Shown here in pieces: positions 62,180-64,000 of a DNA stretch of 64,000 nucleotides (its first letter is position 1; each line of letters starts with the position of its first letter). The DNA is taken from the NCBI RefSeq assembly GCF_900102815.1, contig NZ_FNGF01000003.1, positions 1-64,000 of the forward strand. The letters are read 5' to 3'. Source of the DNA: Glycomyces sambucus (GTDB taxonomy: Bacteria > Actinomycetota > Actinomycetes > Mycobacteriales > Micromonosporaceae). The notes beneath the pieces were generated by a model. It was not told the origin of the DNA, did not search any database, and saw nothing but the letters and a program-made list of their open reading frames with translations. The translations under genes and the position numbers were made by a program.

Positions 62180-62224
62180 GAAGAGCATCGAACCGCACAC
62201 TTTCGTTCCGGCACCGCGGCGCGG

Positions 62225-62647
62225 TCAGGCGAAACGGGAGGCGAAGCGGTGCTGCCAGGGGGTCTCGACGGCCTTCGGGGAGTAGTGGGTCCTGACGTAG
62301 GCGACGGCTTCTGGGGCCGGGACGCCGTCGAGGACGGCGAGGCAGGCGAGGGCGGTGCCGGTGCGGCCGTGGCCGCCGTGGCAGGCGAGTTCGACGCGTT
62401 CGGCGGCGGCCCGGTTCCAGGCGTCGTGGAGGGCGGTCTTGAAGGCGGCCTTGTCGGCGGGGAGGCGGAAGTCGGGCCAGCGGACCCAGGTGGCGTCCCA
62501 TGCCACGGCCGGGGGTTCCTTGCCGAGGAGGTAGAGCGCGAACTGCGGTTCGGGGCCGTCGGGGAGCGGCCGGGCGAGGCCGCGGCCGCGGACGAGGCGT
62601 CCGGAGGGGAGGCGGAGTACGCCGGGGTCGTCAGGGTTCCAGGTCAT
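62225..62647 (-). CDS. Small protein-tyrosine/dual-specificity phosphatase-like protein
   Basis: 140 residues. The P-loop C-x5-R is C89 to R95 in LACHGGHGRTGTALACLAVL, with the following T96 as expected. The general acid Asp is probably in RWPDFRLP. Substrate unknown. Start at ATG 62647; it shares the minus strand with the MFS gene 25 bases upstream. Confidence 0.82.
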   Translation of the reverse strand: MTWNPDDPGVLRLPSGRLVRGRGLARPLPDGPEPQFALYLLGKEPPAVAWDATWVRWPDFRLPADKAAFKTALHDAWNRAAAERVELACHGGHGRTGTALACLAVLDGVPAPEAVAYVRTHYSPKAVETPWQHRFASRFA

Positions 62648-62672
62648 GGCCCGATGCTACTGCGGCGCAAGG

Positions 62673-63914
62673 CTATTTGGCCTCGACGAGGCCGGTGCCC
62701 TCCTCGGGGAGATCGGTGAGGGTGCGGATCGGGGTCCTGAGGAGGGCGAGGCATCCGGCGAAGAGCATCGCGGCGGCGATGAGGAGCACGGTCCGGGCGC
62801 CGGCGGCCTCGCCGGCGAGGCCGCCGAGGATCGAGCCGACGGCCATCGAGCCCCAGGTGATGACGCGCTGGGTGGCGTTGACGCGGCCTTGGATCGGGTC
62901 GGGCGTGACGGCCTGGCGGTAGCTGACGACGTTGACGTTGTAGACGACGATCGAGGCGATGAACAGGACCTGCCCCAGGAACGCGACCGCGGCGCCCCAG
63001 CCCGGGCCCGAGAGCGCGACGACGGCCATCCCCGGGCCCGACAGCGCGAGGGCGACGAGTGCGGTGCGGCCCATGCCGAACCGCTGGGAGATCTTCCCGA
63101 CGAGCATCGCGCCGAGGACGCCGCCGACGCCGGACCCGGCGAGGACCAGGCCGACGACCGCGGTGGACTGGCCGGTGTCGCGGATGAGGAACACCACGAG
63201 CATCGCCTGGAACGCGCCGATCGAGAGGTTGCTCCAGGCGCTGGAGAGCGCCACGGTGCGGATGATCTGGTCCTTGAGGAGGAGGAACCTGATCCCCTGG
63301 GCGATCTCGCCGCGCAGGTTCGGGGTCGCGGACCGGACGGGTTCGGCCTCCTCGAAGCGGATGCGCCACACGCTGAACGCCGACACCACGAAACCGGCGA
63401 CGGCGACCGCGACGGCCGCCGGCGCCGTCAGCAGCGTCACGAGCGGGCCGGCGAGGAGCGGGCCGCCGGTGTCCGAGGCCGAGCGGATCCCCTGCATGTG
63501 GGAGTTCGCGCCGGTGAGCCGGTCGTTGTCGATGAGCATCGGGATGTAGCTGCCCTGCGCCACGTCGAAGCACACCGAGACGAGGCCGAGCAGGAACATG
63601 ACCGCGAAAATCTGCCACGCGGCGAGCGCGTCGAAGGCCCACGCGAGCGGGACGCTCAGCATGAGCAGCGCCCGCAGCGCCTCGCTGACGACGATGATCG
63701 GCTTGCGCCGCAACCGGTCCACCCAGGCGCCCACGAGGAGCCCGAAGATCACCAGCGCGATCTGGTCCATGGCGTTGAGGACGCCGATCTGCGCCTCGCT
63801 CAGGTCGAGGACCACGACGGCGATGATCGACACCGAGAAGTACGCGATCTGGAGGCCGACCTGGCTGGAGGCGACCGAGACGAGCAGCAGGCGGTGGTCG
63901 GGGTTGCGGAACAT
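62673..63914 (-). CDS. MFS transporter (drug-efflux-like, enterobactin-exporter EntS type)
   Basis: 413 residues with twelve hydrophobic segments. The loop signature GAWVDRLRRKPIIVVSEALR between helices 2 and 3 and the second-half loop GKISQRFGMGRTALVALA are intact. The segment GSYIPMLIDNDRLTGANSHM is typical of the MFS_3/EntS-like family, exporters of small hydrophobic compounds. Start at ATG 63914 (MFRNPDHRLLL); the longer frame upstream lacks similarity. The last 86 bases of the window hold no further gene. Confidence 0.88.
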   Translation of the reverse strand: MFRNPDHRLLLVSVASSQVGLQIAYFSVSIIAVVVLDLSEAQIGVLNAMDQIALVIFGLLVGAWVDRLRRKPIIVVSEALRALLMLSVPLAWAFDALAAWQIFAVMFLLGLVSVCFDVAQGSYIPMLIDNDRLTGANSHMQGIRSASDTGGPLLAGPLVTLLTAPAAVAVAVAGFVVSAFSVWRIRFEEAEPVRSATPNLRGEIAQGIRFLLLKDQIIRTVALSSAWSNLSIGAFQAMLVVFLIRDTGQSTAVVGLVLAGSGVGGVLGAMLVGKISQRFGMGRTALVALALSGPGMAVVALSGPGWGAAVAFLGQVLFIASIVVYNVNVVSYRQAVTPDPIQGRVNATQRVITWGSMAVGSILGGLAGEAAGARTVLLIAAAMLFAGCLALLRTPIRTLTDLPEEGTGLVEAK

Positions 63915-64000
63915 CGGTTCGGGGAAGCCTTTCCGGGGGGTATCCGGGCAGCTTACGCCCCGAACGCGACGAACGGGTGCCACGGCCGGTGCTCCCCTAC

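Overview
The window is high-GC actinobacterial chromosome. Most genes show the usual actinobacterial preference for G or C in the third codon position, and the core gene orders are actinobacterial: whiB2-type regulator / degenerate zincin / DUF3499 / manB / Trm112 / SIS protein / manA; moeZ / DUF3152 / TetR / DUF3107; and lpqB / mtrB / mtrA. A member of the Glycomycetales or Micromonosporales fits best, but this is inferred from gene content only.

Layout. (1) 1-4266: a sugar-use locus (sugar ABC ATPase running off the left edge, Gfo/Idh/MocA dehydrogenase, divergent ROK regulator, aldo/keto reductase) closed by a degenerate repeat and a strong hairpin. (2) 4267-10863: a giant DUF4132 protein, an SRPBCC protein, a DHFR-like reductase with a divergent TetR regulator, and two unrecognised small genes. 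(3) 10864-30499: an accessory region bracketed by copies of the 5' end of nucS (EndoMS mismatch endonuclease). Two copies are truncated (10929 and 14486); the third, at 30500, is fused to the complete gene. Between the first two lies a second DUF4132 gene. Between the second and third lies an integrative, probably conjugative, element: large serine recombinase, a catalytically stripped metallophosphoesterase-like protein, a replication-relaxation protein, a VirD4/TraD-type coupling ATPase, an XRE/TPR regulator and a Nudix hydrolase. Behind the Nudix box the base composition drops sharply (about 48% G+C in one 60-base stretch I counted) into a two-gene cassette: a DUF4365-type nuclease domain with a long helical-repeat tail, and a protein with a HEPN-type Rx4H motif. 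I regard this pair as the best candidate for an undescribed defence system. Small genes of immunity-protein character, including a nonsense-mutated SMI1/KNR4 gene, fill the space up to nucS.

(4) 31166-42790: GDP-mannose supply (manC, manB, manA), the whiB2-type regulator, a tandem-GNAT protein behind a probable attenuated leader, and ahcY. (5) 42791-55272: two tandem Tat-exported beta-lactamase-like hydrolases, moeZ, DUF3152, an alpha/beta hydrolase, a proline-rich protein, TetR, DUF3107, and the lpqB-mtrB-mtrA envelope-stress module. (6) 55273-64000: type II NADH dehydrogenase, a MoxR-DUF58-DUF4129 operon joined by 4-base overlaps, a PIN-domain toxin-antitoxin pair, a small tyrosine phosphatase and an MFS exporter.

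A separate unexplained pattern: the last bases of three plus-strand genes (ahcY, the TetR gene at 49968 and the DUF3107 gene), stop codon included, are repeated just downstream behind linkers that end in GCACAG.
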